This document shows, piece by piece, positions 24,639 to 32,936 of a DNA stretch of 64,000 nt (positions within the stretch are counted from its first letter, which is position 1; every line of letters starts with the position of its first letter). The position numbers and the translations under genes are program-made. The notes beneath the pieces were generated by a model. That model worked only from the letters and a program-made list of their open reading frames with translations, was not told where the DNA came from and searched no databases. The stretch lies in contig NZ_WKKF01000001.1 of assembly GCF_009674765.1 (NCBI RefSeq), positions 744,001 to 808,000 of the forward strand, in the 5' to 3' direction. The stretch comes from Metabacillus idriensis. GTDB taxonomy: Bacteria > Bacillota > Bacilli > Bacillales > Bacillaceae.

Positions 24639-24666
24639 TATCTACAACCAAAAAGGGGATGGAGTA

Positions 24667-25884
24667 ATGATGAACTTTAACTTGTCTGAAGAACAAAATG
24701 CAGTAAGAAAAATGGTCCGTGATTTCGTAGATAAAGAGATTAATCCGAATATTGCAGAGTGGGATGCAGCGGGACATTTCGAGCCTTCCATTTTGAAAAA
24801 GCTTGCAGAGCTTGGGCTTATGGGAATTTGTATTCCGGAAGAATACGGCGGAAGCGCCATGGACTACAACACACTTGCGATTGTGTGCGAGGAGCTTGAG
24901 CGAGGCGATACGGCGTATCGTACAGCCGTTTCTGTTCATACGGGTTTGAACAGCCTGACGCTGCTGCAATGGGGAAATGAAGAACAAAAACAGAAATACT
25001 TAGTTCCTCAGGCAAAAGGAGAAAAAGTCGGGGCGTTTGGATTAACAGAGCCGAATGCTGGATCTGATGTGGCTGCGCTTCAGACAACGGCTGTTTTAGA
25101 AGGCGATTACTACATACTGAACGGTCAGAAGACGTGGATTTCCTTGTGTGATTATGCGGATCATTTCCTTGTGTTTGCCTATACAGATAAAAGTAAAAAA
25201 CATCACGGTATTTCTGCATTTATTGTAGAACGCACAATGCCTGGCTTCGATTCAAAAGCAATCAAAGGCAAGCTTGGCATCCGTGCCGGCAATACGGGAG
25301 AAATTTTCTTTGATCATATTAAAGTTCCGAAAGAAAACCTGCTTGGACAAGTTGGCGATGGCTTTAAAATTGCCATGTCCGCTCTTGATAATGGAAGATT
25401 CACAGTGGCAGCAGGAGCATGCGGTCTCATTCAGGCTTGTATCGAAGAAAGCGTAAACTACTGTCATGAACGGAAAACGTTTGGAAAAGAAATTGGAAAG
25501 CATCAGCTCGTTCAGCAGATGATTGCAAAAATGGAAGCAGGCTATCACATGTCGCGTCTTCTTGTATTCCGCGCTGGCTATCTGAAAAACGAAGGCAAAC
25601 GCAATACGAGAGAAACGTCTCTGGCAAAATGGCAATCCTGTGATTTCGCAAACGAAGCAGCAAACGATGCCGTACAGATTCACGGGGCATACGGATACTC
25701 CAACGAATATCCGGTCGAACGCTTCTTGAGAAATTCAAAAGCACCGGTCATTTATGAAGGGACAAGAGAGATCCACACGATCATGCAGGCGGAATACGTT
25801 TTAGGATACCGTGAAGATAAAGCGCTCTCAAATATGCTTCCGAGCTGGCCGTTTGAAGATGCGAAAGAAAAAGTAGAAAGCTAA
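24667..25884 (+). CDS. Acyl-CoA dehydrogenase (glutaryl-CoA dehydrogenase-like branch)
   Basis: A 405-residue flavoprotein. The start is ATG 24667, with AGGGG eight bases upstream (24670 also possible). FAD and substrate motifs are FGLTEPNAGSDVAA, LNGQKTWISL, HERKTFGKEIGKHQLVQ and AVQIHGAYGYSNEYPVERF. The catalytic Glu is in VIYEGTREIHTIM (about residue 364). The GAYGYSNEY and REIHTIMQAEYVLG region resembles glutaryl-CoA dehydrogenases, while butyryl/short-chain dehydrogenases are an alternative. It transfers electrons to ETF. It appears monocistronic, ending at a terminator. Confidence 0.85.
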   Translation: MMNFNLSEEQNAVRKMVRDFVDKEINPNIAEWDAAGHFEPSILKKLAELGLMGICIPEEYGGSAMDYNTLAIVCEELERGDTAYRTAVSVHTGLNSLTLLQWGNEEQKQKYLVPQAKGEKVGAFGLTEPNAGSDVAALQTTAVLEGDYYILNGQKTWISLCDYADHFLVFAYTDKSKKHHGISAFIVERTMPGFDSKAIKGKLGIRAGNTGEIFFDHIKVPKENLLGQVGDGFKIAMSALDNGRFTVAAGACGLIQACIEESVNYCHERKTFGKEIGKHQLVQQMIAKMEAGYHMSRLLVFRAGYLKNEGKRNTRETSLAKWQSCDFANEAANDAVQIHGAYGYSNEYPVERFLRNSKAPVIYEGTREIHTIMQAEYVLGYREDKALSNMLPSWPFEDAKEKVES

Positions 25885-25889
25885 ACGAA

Positions 25890-25920
25890 GAACCCGCGGC
25901 GGGAAGCTGCGGGTTTTTTG
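25890..25920 (+). terminator. Terminator; remainder of the 25885-26206 gap
   Basis: Arms AACCCGC (25891-25897) and GCGGGTT (25909-25915) with TTTTTT. The rest of the gap is AT-rich with two short imperfect repeats (AAGTCCCGG and AAGTCCCAG). A TTGGCAC near 25964 is not followed by a -12 element. The RBS AAAGGAAGGG for the next gene lies at its end. Confidence 0.8.
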
Positions 25921-26206
25921 GTGTGAGATCAAAATACCGTTTTGCATCAAGTGAATGGTCTTGTTGGCACTTTAAATTATATTTAAATGGAATTAAATAA
26001 GAAAGTCCCGGCATTATTTTTAAAAGTCCCAGAATTAATTCCGCAGCTCCAATATAAGTATGAAAACTAGAGTGCTGGACCAATCATTTAGGGCATGATA
26101 ACCCAAAAATCACGGGAATTCCCCACAATAAAGCAGGATTCCCCCAATAAATAAAGAAGTTAGTCAGTATCAAATTGGGTTTCTTGTCGAAAGGAAGGGC
26201 TGTACG

Positions 26207-26527
26207 ATGCACTCACAGACGATGTTTATTGCCGGCCATGCGCGATTGCCGGCAGGGATGGCTGCAAAAAATGTGTATGATATGCTGACCATTACGGTTG
26301 AAATTGATAAGAGGTATGCAGTTATTTTGGAAGCATCCTGTACGCTTGCGACAGAACACGGAAGAGATTTCGTTGGACGTCTGCTTCGGGGCTACAGTCT
26401 TCAGTATGGAATTGAAGAGGTAATCCAGCATGTTAAGGAAAATTACTGCGGGAAAGCGATTCATGCGATTGTTGCTGCGTTGTCAGATCTTCATTTTCAG
26501 TACCAGCAGCTGAAAATCGAGAGGTGA
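26207..26527 (+). CDS. DUF3870-family protein
   Basis: A 106-residue small protein with MFIAGHARLPAGMAA at the N-terminus, which I recognise as a DUF3870 signature; the conserved middle is EASCTLATEHGRDFVGRLLRG (split over residues 45-64) and YGIEEVIQHVKENYCGKAIHAIVAAL. The function of the family is unknown; it often accompanies CoA-related or sigma-54-regulated genes. The stop overlaps a GTG of the sigma-54 activator, and the true ATG of that gene is nine bases later, so the two are cotranscribed. It may be a sensory or accessory partner of the regulator (inference). Confidence 0.75.
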   Translation: MHSQTMFIAGHARLPAGMAAKNVYDMLTITVEIDKRYAVILEASCTLATEHGRDFVGRLLRGYSLQYGIEEVIQHVKENYCGKAIHAIVAALSDLHFQYQQLKIER

Positions 26528-26532
26528 TTGCC

Positions 26533-28218
26533 ATGAATGCGAAGATTATTGAAAGCATTCCTTTTCCTTGTGTTGTGACGTCCAGCAGCAATGTTATCTT
26601 GCACAGCAATGAGTTTGTCCTTCATTTCACCAGCTGCACAGACGTTCAAAATATGAAAATCAGCGAGTTGTTTGATGTGTGGGAAGAACTAAAAGGCGGG
26701 AAACTGATTCATGCGAGCTGCGGCGGTTCCAGCTGTATTTTTATGAAGACAAAGCTTGCTGATTCTGATGATATCCTCTTTATTGGAACCGCTTCCACGG
26801 AGCTGATTTCCCTGATTAATGAGCTTAAGGAATCAAAGCGGGTCAATCGGGAACTGGATGCAATTATCGAAAATTCATATGACGGCATTTATATTACAGA
26901 TAAAGAGGGTGTCACATTAAAGACGAATTCGGCGATTGAACGGATTACGGGGATTCCGAAAGATTACTATATCGGGAAAAATGTGAATGCTCTCATCAGC
27001 CGGGGAATTCTTGAAAATTCAGTGACTCATAAAGTATTGAATAAAAAGCGGAGTGTTTCCGTTGTTCAGCTGAACCGCGCCGGGAAAGAAACGCTCCTGA
27101 CCGGTAACCCTGTTTTTAATGATAAAGGCGAAATTGAGAGCATTGTGACAAATATCCGTGATCTCTCTGAACTGAATGATCTACAGAGTGCATTGCGGAA
27201 AGCGACGAAATTGAATGACAGCTATAAAAAAGAGATTGAGCGGTTAAAAGGAAAAACGGATGTGAGCGGAGATGTCATTATTAAAAGCGAAGAATTAATC
27301 TCCATTTATGAAACGGCTGACAGAGTGGTAAATGTAGATGCGACGATTTTAATCCTCGGAGAAACCGGTGTCGGAAAAGATGTCCTTGCCCGCTACATTT
27401 ACATCAATAGTGCCCGTGCAAAAAAGGGCGAGTTTATTAAAGTCAATTGCGGTGCCATCCCTGCCGATCTGCTTGAATCCGAGCTGTTTGGCTATGAAGC
27501 AGGCGCCTTTACGGGTGCGAACAAACAGGGAAAACCGGGTATGTTTGAACTGGCGGACAAGGGTGTTGTGTTTCTGGATGAAATCGGTGAGCTTCCGCTA
27601 AGCCTTCAGGTGAAGCTTCTGCGTGTGATTCAGGAAAAAGAAATTCAGCGGGTAGGCGGAACGGCGCCGAAAAAAGTGGATGTCAGAATCCTTGCTGCAA
27701 CAAATAAAGATCTGAAGGAAATGGTCCAAATCGGGGAGTTCAGAGAGGATTTATTTTACCGGCTGAATGTTGTTCCGATTCTGATTCCTGCGCTCAGGGA
27801 GCGAAAAAGCGATATCCTGCCACTTACGGAGCTTTTTTTGGAGAAAGCCAATAAAAGGTATGAGAAGAAAAAAAGGATGGATGCGGCTCTTAAAGATTTT
27901 TTTTACACATACAGCTGGCCTGGAAATGTACGCGAGCTTGCGAATTTAATTGAAAGACTCGTTTTAATCAGCGAAGAGGAGTTATTAAAGATCCGGGATC
28001 TGCCTTCTGAGTATCAGCGCCAGGAAAGCCCGATCCATATTTCTAAAATTGTCACGCTGAAGGAAGCGGCTGAGCTAGCGGAGGAAAAAATCTTGTCGCT
28101 TGCGGTAAAAAGGTACAAAACAACTTATGAAATTGCGGAAGCCCTTGACAGCAGCCAGCCGACGATTGTAAGAAAGCTGAAGAAGTATGGACTCTGTTTT
28201 GAACAGCCTGTCCACTAA
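26533..28218 (+). CDS. Sigma-54-dependent transcriptional activator with PAS domain
   Basis: The ATG at 26533 is preferred, with GAGAGGTG six bases upstream. The product is 561 residues: a divergent N-terminal sensory region (1-95), a PAS domain at about 100-215 (LDAIIENSYDGIYITDKEG, NSAIERITG), an AAA+ domain at about 245-480 with Walker A GETGVGKD, the sigma-54 contact loop GAFTGANKQG and Walker B GVVFLDEIGELP, and a C-terminal Fis-type helix-turn-helix (TYEIAEALDSSQPTIVRKLKKYG). It activates RpoN-dependent promoters in response to a signal bound by the PAS region. The consensus sigma-54 promoter at 35198 is the only one found in this window and is therefore its likely target. Confidence 0.92.
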   Translation: MNAKIIESIPFPCVVTSSSNVILHSNEFVLHFTSCTDVQNMKISELFDVWEELKGGKLIHASCGGSSCIFMKTKLADSDDILFIGTASTELISLINELKESKRVNRELDAIIENSYDGIYITDKEGVTLKTNSAIERITGIPKDYYIGKNVNALISRGILENSVTHKVLNKKRSVSVVQLNRAGKETLLTGNPVFNDKGEIESIVTNIRDLSELNDLQSALRKATKLNDSYKKEIERLKGKTDVSGDVIIKSEELISIYETADRVVNVDATILILGETGVGKDVLARYIYINSARAKKGEFIKVNCGAIPADLLESELFGYEAGAFTGANKQGKPGMFELADKGVVFLDEIGELPLSLQVKLLRVIQEKEIQRVGGTAPKKVDVRILAATNKDLKEMVQIGEFREDLFYRLNVVPILIPALRERKSDILPLTELFLEKANKRYEKKKRMDAALKDFFYTYSWPGNVRELANLIERLVLISEEELLKIRDLPSEYQRQESPIHISKIVTLKEAAELAEEKILSLAVKRYKTTYEIAEALDSSQPTIVRKLKKYGLCFEQPVH

Positions 28219-28330
28219 AATGCCTTTTGCAGCAAGGCGTTTATTAGAGCATCCTTCATACAATTGTCGAATATTAGCACATAATCTCGTGGTACAATAG
28301 AACATATTGAATCATGAGGAGAGAATAGTT

Positions 28331-28873
28331 ATGGAAGAAACAGCTCGCACAGGCAAGAATTATACGGCGATTATCGTCACCCTTTCTCTTGTCGTCAATG
28401 CGATTATTCTGGGTTTGTTCTTTTTGCCGATCGGCTATGGCGGCGAAATTAAATTTGATATTCATATTTTCCCGAGAATCAATGCAGTACTGAACAGTTT
28501 TACGTTTGTTTTCCTGGTCATTGCGCTTGTCTCGATTATTAAAAAGAATGTGAAGCTGCATAAAGGATTTATTTTAGCCGCTTTTACTACGACATTGCTA
28601 TTCTGTGTATCTTATCTGACGTATCACTACTTATCAGTAGAAACGACTCGTTTTGGCGGAGAAGGGATCATTCGCAGCATCTACTTCTTCATTCTCATTA
28701 CACACAGTTTCCTTGCTGCCATCATTGTCCCGCTTGCCCTTTTCTCACTTGTATGGGGCTGGACAGGACAGCTGACAAAGCACCGCAAGATTGTCCGCTG
28801 GAGCATGCCGATCTGGTTATATGTAAGCTTTACGGGTGTGGTTGTTTACTTGATGATTTCACCTTACTATTGA
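28331..28873 (+). CDS. ctaM: CtaM/YozB-type DUF420 membrane protein
   Basis: A 180-residue polytopic protein starting at ATG 28331 (RBS GAGGAGAG), with an ORF extension upstream disregarded. There are five hydrophobic segments: IIVTLSLVVNAIILGLFFL, NSFTFVFLVIALVSII, GFILAAFTTTLLFCVSYLTY, FILITHSFLAAIIVPLALFSL and WLYVSFTGVVVYLMI. This matches DUF420 (YozB). In B. subtilis this protein (CtaM) is needed for assembly of cytochrome caa3 oxidase. The conserved histidines in HLKG-like and THSFLA positions may bind haem or copper. Monocistronic, followed by a strong terminator. Confidence 0.8.
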   Translation: MEETARTGKNYTAIIVTLSLVVNAIILGLFFLPIGYGGEIKFDIHIFPRINAVLNSFTFVFLVIALVSIIKKNVKLHKGFILAAFTTTLLFCVSYLTYHYLSVETTRFGGEGIIRSIYFFILITHSFLAAIIVPLALFSLVWGWTGQLTKHRKIVRWSMPIWLYVSFTGVVVYLMISPYY

Positions 28874-28914
28874 AAAAAGCAGGTTCAAAGGTGCAAAAAA
28901 CTAAATCAGCATAG

Positions 28915-28956
28915 AAAAAACACACCATTTATCAGCCTAATTGGTGTGTTTTTTTG
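28915..28956. terminator. Bidirectional-looking terminator after ctaM
   Basis: AAAAAACACACCA (28915-28927) pairs with TGGTGTGTTTTTT (28942-28954). The A-tract and T-tract flanks allow termination in either direction. Confidence 0.85.
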
Positions 28957-29085
28957 TGTGAAAAATGTGGAGATTTAATTTCGGGATGAATGGCCAATAA
29001 ACGTTGCCCTTCTGTGAAAATTGAAGGACTATTGTATTTAGAGTTGAAAAAGTTCTGTAAGGAAAAATTCAATAGGGGGTAAATT

Positions 29086-29571
29086 ATGAACAAGGGAGTA
29101 AAAAGTAATAAATATGTTAAAGAATTAGAGGAAGTAAAAATAGTAGGGTACAGAGTAGTTTGTGCTGGTGAAAAATACATTGAGGAAATACCAAAAGCTG
29201 CAAGATCATTAAAAGAAAGAACAGAAGAAATTAATCATGTTATAAATTCAGGCCGGCAAGTCGGAGCCTTTGTAGTTGAGGAATCTTCACCAGAGGAAGA
29301 TGGCTACTGGATCGGTGTTCAAGTAAGTGTATATAAAGATATACCAGAAGATATGATTACTTTAACAATCCCGCCACATAGATATGCTGCTATTTTACAC
29401 AAAGGACCGAATGCCCAAATAAGAAAAAGTTATGAGGAATTACATCAATGGATCAGAGAAAAAGGGTATACTCGTTCTAATAAAAGTTGGAACTTGGAGT
29501 TCTATCAAATAGAAAACAAATCTGAAAATCCTGAAAATGTACAAGTGGAATTATACGATTCCATTTTGTAA
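29086..29571 (+). CDS. GyrI-like/AraC effector-binding domain protein
   Basis: A 161-residue protein with a GyrI-like small-molecule-binding fold: VKIVGYRVVCAG at the start (about 19-30), GYWIGVQVSVYKDIPEDM (about 75-92), IPPHRYAAILHKGP (about 96-109) and the C-terminal NLEFYQIENKSENPENVQVEL. This stand-alone form corresponds to integron-associated effector-binding proteins. It carries no DNA-binding domain. Ligands of the family include hydrophobic drugs; some members hydrolyse cyclopropanone-type compounds. Codon use is AT-richer than in the neighbouring ctaM, fitting an accessory patch that continues to about 31.2 kb. Confidence 0.75.
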   Translation: MNKGVKSNKYVKELEEVKIVGYRVVCAGEKYIEEIPKAARSLKERTEEINHVINSGRQVGAFVVEESSPEEDGYWIGVQVSVYKDIPEDMITLTIPPHRYAAILHKGPNAQIRKSYEELHQWIREKGYTRSNKSWNLEFYQIENKSENPENVQVELYDSIL

Positions 29572-29946
29572 CTTATTGCGAGAGAACGGCAGTATAAAAG
29601 GGGCTTTTACCAAAGGGTTATAACGTAGTGGGCTATACCCCCAAAGATGCATTGATATGGAAAGCCATAGTGAGCGTAGTTGCTGTATAACTAATTTTTA
29701 TATTAGTGAAAGACTGAAGCAGCCTCAATTATATTTCTACAAGCAGACTGCGAACAGTTTAGCAATCGGGATCATATCCCACGCGGGCTTCCGTTTTACT
29801 CGGGCTACCGTAATGATACATTGATATAAAAGATACGAAGGAGGCTTATCTTAAGCAAAGATAAGCTTTCTTTTTTATGAAAATAATTATTGAGTAAATT
29901 GCCTGGTTTTGAAATAATTGGTCCTAAGTTGGAGGGGATGATTGTT
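29572..29946. other. 375-bp AT-rich gap with one terminator
   Basis: No gene is supported in this stretch. Near its end, GCTTATCTT (29844-29852) and AAGATAAGC (29858-29866) plus a T-rich run form an intrinsic terminator on the + strand, although it is about 270 bp after the nearest stop. The intervening sequence may be the decayed remains of a gene, but no recognisable product is left. Confidence 0.5.
29844..29877 (+). terminator. Intrinsic terminator in the accessory patch
   Basis: A 9-bp perfect stem (GCTTATCTT and AAGATAAGC) with TTTCTTTTTT after it. Confidence 0.75.
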
Positions 29947-30225
29947 ATGTCAAAACAGAATACATCGTTATTATCAGGGGTGTTTTTCATATTAGGTGTA
30001 ATTCCACTTATAGTTGGTTTAACTAAGTGGGGTAATGGAATATATGTTGCTGTATTAAGTGTAAGTATATTTTTACCTTTGATTTTAAATGTCTTGGGCT
30101 TAATATTTGCTTTATTTGGGGTGAAAGGGAAAATGAAAATAACTCTTGTTTTGGCGAATTGTTTAGGTTTGTGTCTTTCAATCTTTTTGTTATATGTTGC
30201 GATGTATGGTTTTCTAAGATCGTAA
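29947..30225 (+). CDS. Small three-pass membrane protein
   Basis: A 92-residue hydrophobic protein starting at ATG 29947 (GGAGGGG upstream; an adjacent ATG at 29938 has no spacing). Segments are SLLSGVFFILGVIPLIVGL, YVAVLSVSIFLPLILNVLGLIFALFG and VLANCLGLCLSIFLLYVAMYG. No charged catalytic residues or known motif were seen. It lies next to a GNAT pseudogene in an AT-rich accessory patch. A function cannot be given. Confidence 0.55.
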   Translation: MSKQNTSLLSGVFFILGVIPLIVGLTKWGNGIYVAVLSVSIFLPLILNVLGLIFALFGVKGKMKITLVLANCLGLCLSIFLLYVAMYGFLRS

Positions 30226-30337
30226 AGTTATATTCAATCGACTGCGATTGCTGCATTAGAAGATCACTCCTTAAAGATATATATTTCTGCTACTACTAAA
30301 TATATCGAAGTTTCACATGAGAGAATAGGTGATAAAT

Positions 30338-31104
30338 ATGAAAATCTTAAATGCTGTTTTTGATTTAGATTTTGCTTATTTAGAAGCATTTACAAATCGG
30401 ACTGATACACAGTGGGGAACATTATTTTGGAATGAAAATCAGCCTCGTTATTTTGATGCTAATCACGCACACGTAAGGCGAACTGTAAGTGATTTCAAGT
30501 TAGTTATTGATGAAGTAACGGGTTTTTATCAAAGTAAAAAAATCATCCCAAGATTCTATATTATAATTTGGAGTGCCAAGAAGAATTTATTTCCCATCTG
30601 AAAATGAATAATTTTGAGTTGGAAGAGTTAATAACCCCTGTTCAACTATGGAAAGGAAAGCCTATAAATTTAGCGATAAACGATGAAATAACAATTGATA
30701 TAGTTACAAAATATAATTATTTTGAAGCATTGAATATCGAATGCAGCATAAAGGAGTTTGGAGGAAAAGCTGTTCGAGAAAAAGCTTTCGAACAGGAGTT
30801 TAGTCATCCTCAGTTTACATATTATTTGCTTAGTTATAAAGGGGTTGCGTGTGCAACTGCCAGTTTATTTATCCAAGATAAACAAGCTCGTATGGAAAGT
30901 GTAGCTACTTTGGAAGAGTACCGGGGAAAAGGATTTATAGGTCATTTAATTAATCATATTCAATCAGAAGTTATGAGAATGAGATTAGATAATCTTTGGG
31001 TGATCCCCATTAATGAAAAGATAGAGAAAGTTTATCAAAAATACGGCTTTGTAACTGTAGAAAAATTCAAAATGGGACACGCCTACAAAGGAGCGCAGTA
31101 TTAA
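30338..31104 (+). pseudogene. GNAT N-acetyltransferase gene split by a frameshift
   Basis: The first frame starts at ATG 30338 (AGGTGA upstream) and gives KILNAVFDLDFAYLEAFTNR through RFYI, then runs into a stop at 30601. The other frame, read from about 30560, continues as NLECQEEFISHLKMNNFELE to QY at 31104. It contains the acetyl-CoA motif MESVATLEEYRGKGFIGHLI (motif A, RGKGFIG) and VYQKYGF near the end. Inserting one T after TATATT near 30560 restores a single reading of about 255 codons. The gene is either inactivated by a 1-nt deletion or shows a sequencing error. Confidence 0.75.
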
Positions 31105-31181
31105 AGAGATTCAAGAATGAGATTGTTTTTTATCTATGTTTATATTCAACGCTTGGGAACAATAAATTGAATATCGAAAAG

Positions 31182-31213
31182 GAACTCCAAAGGTATTCGG
31201 AGTTCTCTTTTTT
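31182..31213 (+). terminator. Intrinsic terminator after the GNAT pseudogene
   Basis: GAACTCC (31182-31188) and GGAGTTC (31199-31205) with TCTTTTTTTA. The convergent gene ends at 31352; nothing else is recognised between them. Confidence 0.8.
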
Positions 31214-31351
31214 ATTTACTGCTAAAATCGGTTTTAGAAATAGCAGTACAAATATACGCCCTTTGCTGGCTAATCGATTTATGCTCTCTATGCTGATATT
31301 TAATAAGTTTGGCACTCCGCAAGCGAACCCGTTTGCCTGCGCTGCTTTTTT

Positions 31352-31687
31352 TTATTCCCTTTTTCCAATAAATAAATAATCAGTCTGCGAGACCACATCT
31401 ATTTTCTCCCCGTTTTTTTCGTATGTTGTCTGGGCTCCCATCTGATCGACTTTCTTCCAGCCCCAAAGATTGATTGCAAGGAGATAGGCAGAGGGAAGGC
31501 CGTTCTCCTCTGAAGCAAGTGTCCAGCTGTATTCTTCATAAGCTTTTTCATCAGATGACTCACTGAGCTTTGCACTTACTGGTACTGGGAAACCTTCTGC
31601 TATTTTGGAAGTTTGGTATAAACCGTAAAAATAGATAAGGACTGCAGCTATGACAGTACATATAAGAATAACCAGCTTTTTCATCAT
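31352..31687 (-). CDS. Small membrane-anchored protein translationally coupled to alkA
   Basis: A 111-residue protein. The start ATG overlaps the stop of the upstream glycosylase gene (ATGATG); a longer frame upstream would run inside alkA. The N-terminus KKLVILICTVIAAVLIYFYG is a signal anchor. The remainder is extracytoplasmic, with EYSWTLASEENGLPSAYLLAI and a Trp-containing KVDQMGAQTTYEKNGEKIDVV repeat of beta character. It is reminiscent of DUF4944-type proteins, but that is a guess. Coupling to alkA suggests shared regulation, not necessarily shared function. Confidence 0.6.
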   Translation of the reverse strand: MMKKLVILICTVIAAVLIYFYGLYQTSKIAEGFPVPVSAKLSESSDEKAYEEYSWTLASEENGLPSAYLLAINLWGWKKVDQMGAQTTYEKNGEKIDVVSQTDYLFIGKRE

Positions 31688-32805
31688 TGATACAGCGACC
31701 TCCACAAATAAAAGACTGCATACGCTTCCCAGCCCTTCCATCCTTCAGCAAGTTTGGCCAGTTCTACGATTGACGGCTTTCTGTCTAATCCGAGCTGTGC
31801 TTTTATTGCATTTTGTAAGCCGATGTCTGAAATCGGAAAAGCGGTAAGATCGTTTAAGCATTTCATCATGACATAGTCAGCTGTCCATGCGCCTAAACCG
31901 CGAATGCTCAGCAGAAGAGATCTTGCTTCAGATTTTTCTAATTCGAGCAGTTTTTCTTTAGATAGCCTGCCGTTCGCCATCTCTTTTGCAATACCAAGGA
32001 TATATTCTGCTTTTCTTGTTGTGAATTGAAGTTTTTGGAGATCTGAAATTTCAAGTTCAGCGATTATTTCAGGTTTTGGGAAAAGCCATAGCCGCCGTCC
32101 TTCAAAATCTTGACTCTGACCGAAGTGTTCGATCAATCTCCTTTTAAGCGTATAGGCAAAATTCAGGTTGATTTGCTGGCCGATGATCGCCCATGTCAAT
32201 GCCTCAAATAAATCAGGGATCCGGAGTCCATAATGCTTAGTGACGACGGCGCTTAAAAGTTCATCCTTGTCAGACAGCTCATAAAAAGGCTGCATCTCCC
32301 TGTCTAAATCAAATAGATTCCAGATGTATTTTCCTGCTTGTACTCGGCTGAACTTGTCAGGGATATGATCAGGGAATTCAATAACTAGTCTTTCCTGCTT
32401 CATTGACACCTTCAGCAGCATCCTTTTCCCATCGATTTCAATCCATTTCAGCAGAAAATCCCCTTGAACGCGGTGAAGGACTTCAGCTGCAGATCTTCCT
32501 AGAAACACAAGACATTCACTGAAGGCAAAATCAGTTGGAGGGAGCAGCTCTATGTACGCCTTATGATCCATCCACTTGCTTTGCGGAAAATCAGGAAAAC
32601 ATTTTTTGCATGAGCGGAATTGCTGATTTTCAGCATCTGCTGGAGTTTCGAAAAAAATCACATTCTGAGGAAGAGGCTTTTTTGCATAGCAGGAGGGCAA
32701 ACAATAGATTTTTGTTGTTTTTACACCGGTGTAAAAGACGCCGTCGAACGTTTTATCAGCCGAAAGCATAGCTTCAAGCATCGTGCTGCGGGATAATGCC
32801 GTCAT
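31684..32805 (-). CDS. alkA: Ada metal-binding domain fused to AlkA DNA-3-methyladenine glycosylase II
   Basis: A 373-residue repair protein. Residues 1-75 form an Ada-type zinc domain with Cys35, Cys39, Cys66 and Cys69 in the spacing of E. coli Ada (C38/C42/C69/C72), where the first Cys accepts methyl groups from DNA phosphotriesters. Residues about 90-370 are an AlkA-type HhH-GPD glycosylase: the hairpin GLGAWTADYVMMKCLND and catalytic Asp327 (FPISDIGLQNA). It removes alkylated bases. The AraC helix-turn-helix that usually links the two domains is absent, so the fused protein may repair without acting as the regulator. RBS AAGGGG on the minus strand. The small gene at 31352 follows in overlap. 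Confidence 0.9.
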   Translation of the reverse strand: MTALSRSTMLEAMLSADKTFDGVFYTGVKTTKIYCLPSCYAKKPLPQNVIFFETPADAENQQFRSCKKCFPDFPQSKWMDHKAYIELLPPTDFAFSECLVFLGRSAAEVLHRVQGDFLLKWIEIDGKRMLLKVSMKQERLVIEFPDHIPDKFSRVQAGKYIWNLFDLDREMQPFYELSDKDELLSAVVTKHYGLRIPDLFEALTWAIIGQQINLNFAYTLKRRLIEHFGQSQDFEGRRLWLFPKPEIIAELEISDLQKLQFTTRKAEYILGIAKEMANGRLSKEKLLELEKSEARSLLLSIRGLGAWTADYVMMKCLNDLTAFPISDIGLQNAIKAQLGLDRKPSIVELAKLAEGWKGWEAYAVFYLWRSLYQ

Positions 32806-32936
32806 GATTTCATCCCCTTTCTATTTTAAAAAAATGATACCACTATTTTACATATTTTTATATAATTACGTAGATTTCATCACTTTGAAACTTTTCTTAA
32901 ATCAGATTCCTCTAACATGTGAAAGGAGAGGAAAGC

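Noticed and set aside
24595-24666. N-terminal extension of the acyl-CoA dehydrogenase
   Set aside because: The extension translates the terminator hairpin, and ATG 24667 has its own ribosome binding site and starts at the family position.
25964-25985. Second sigma-54 promoter before the DUF3870 gene
   Set aside because: TTGGCAC is present but the -12 region is ATTAT instead of TTGCA.
32886-32910. ECF autoregulated promoter
   Set aside because: TGAAAC is a possible -35, but no matching -10 element was found at 16-17 bp, so it was not listed as a feature.
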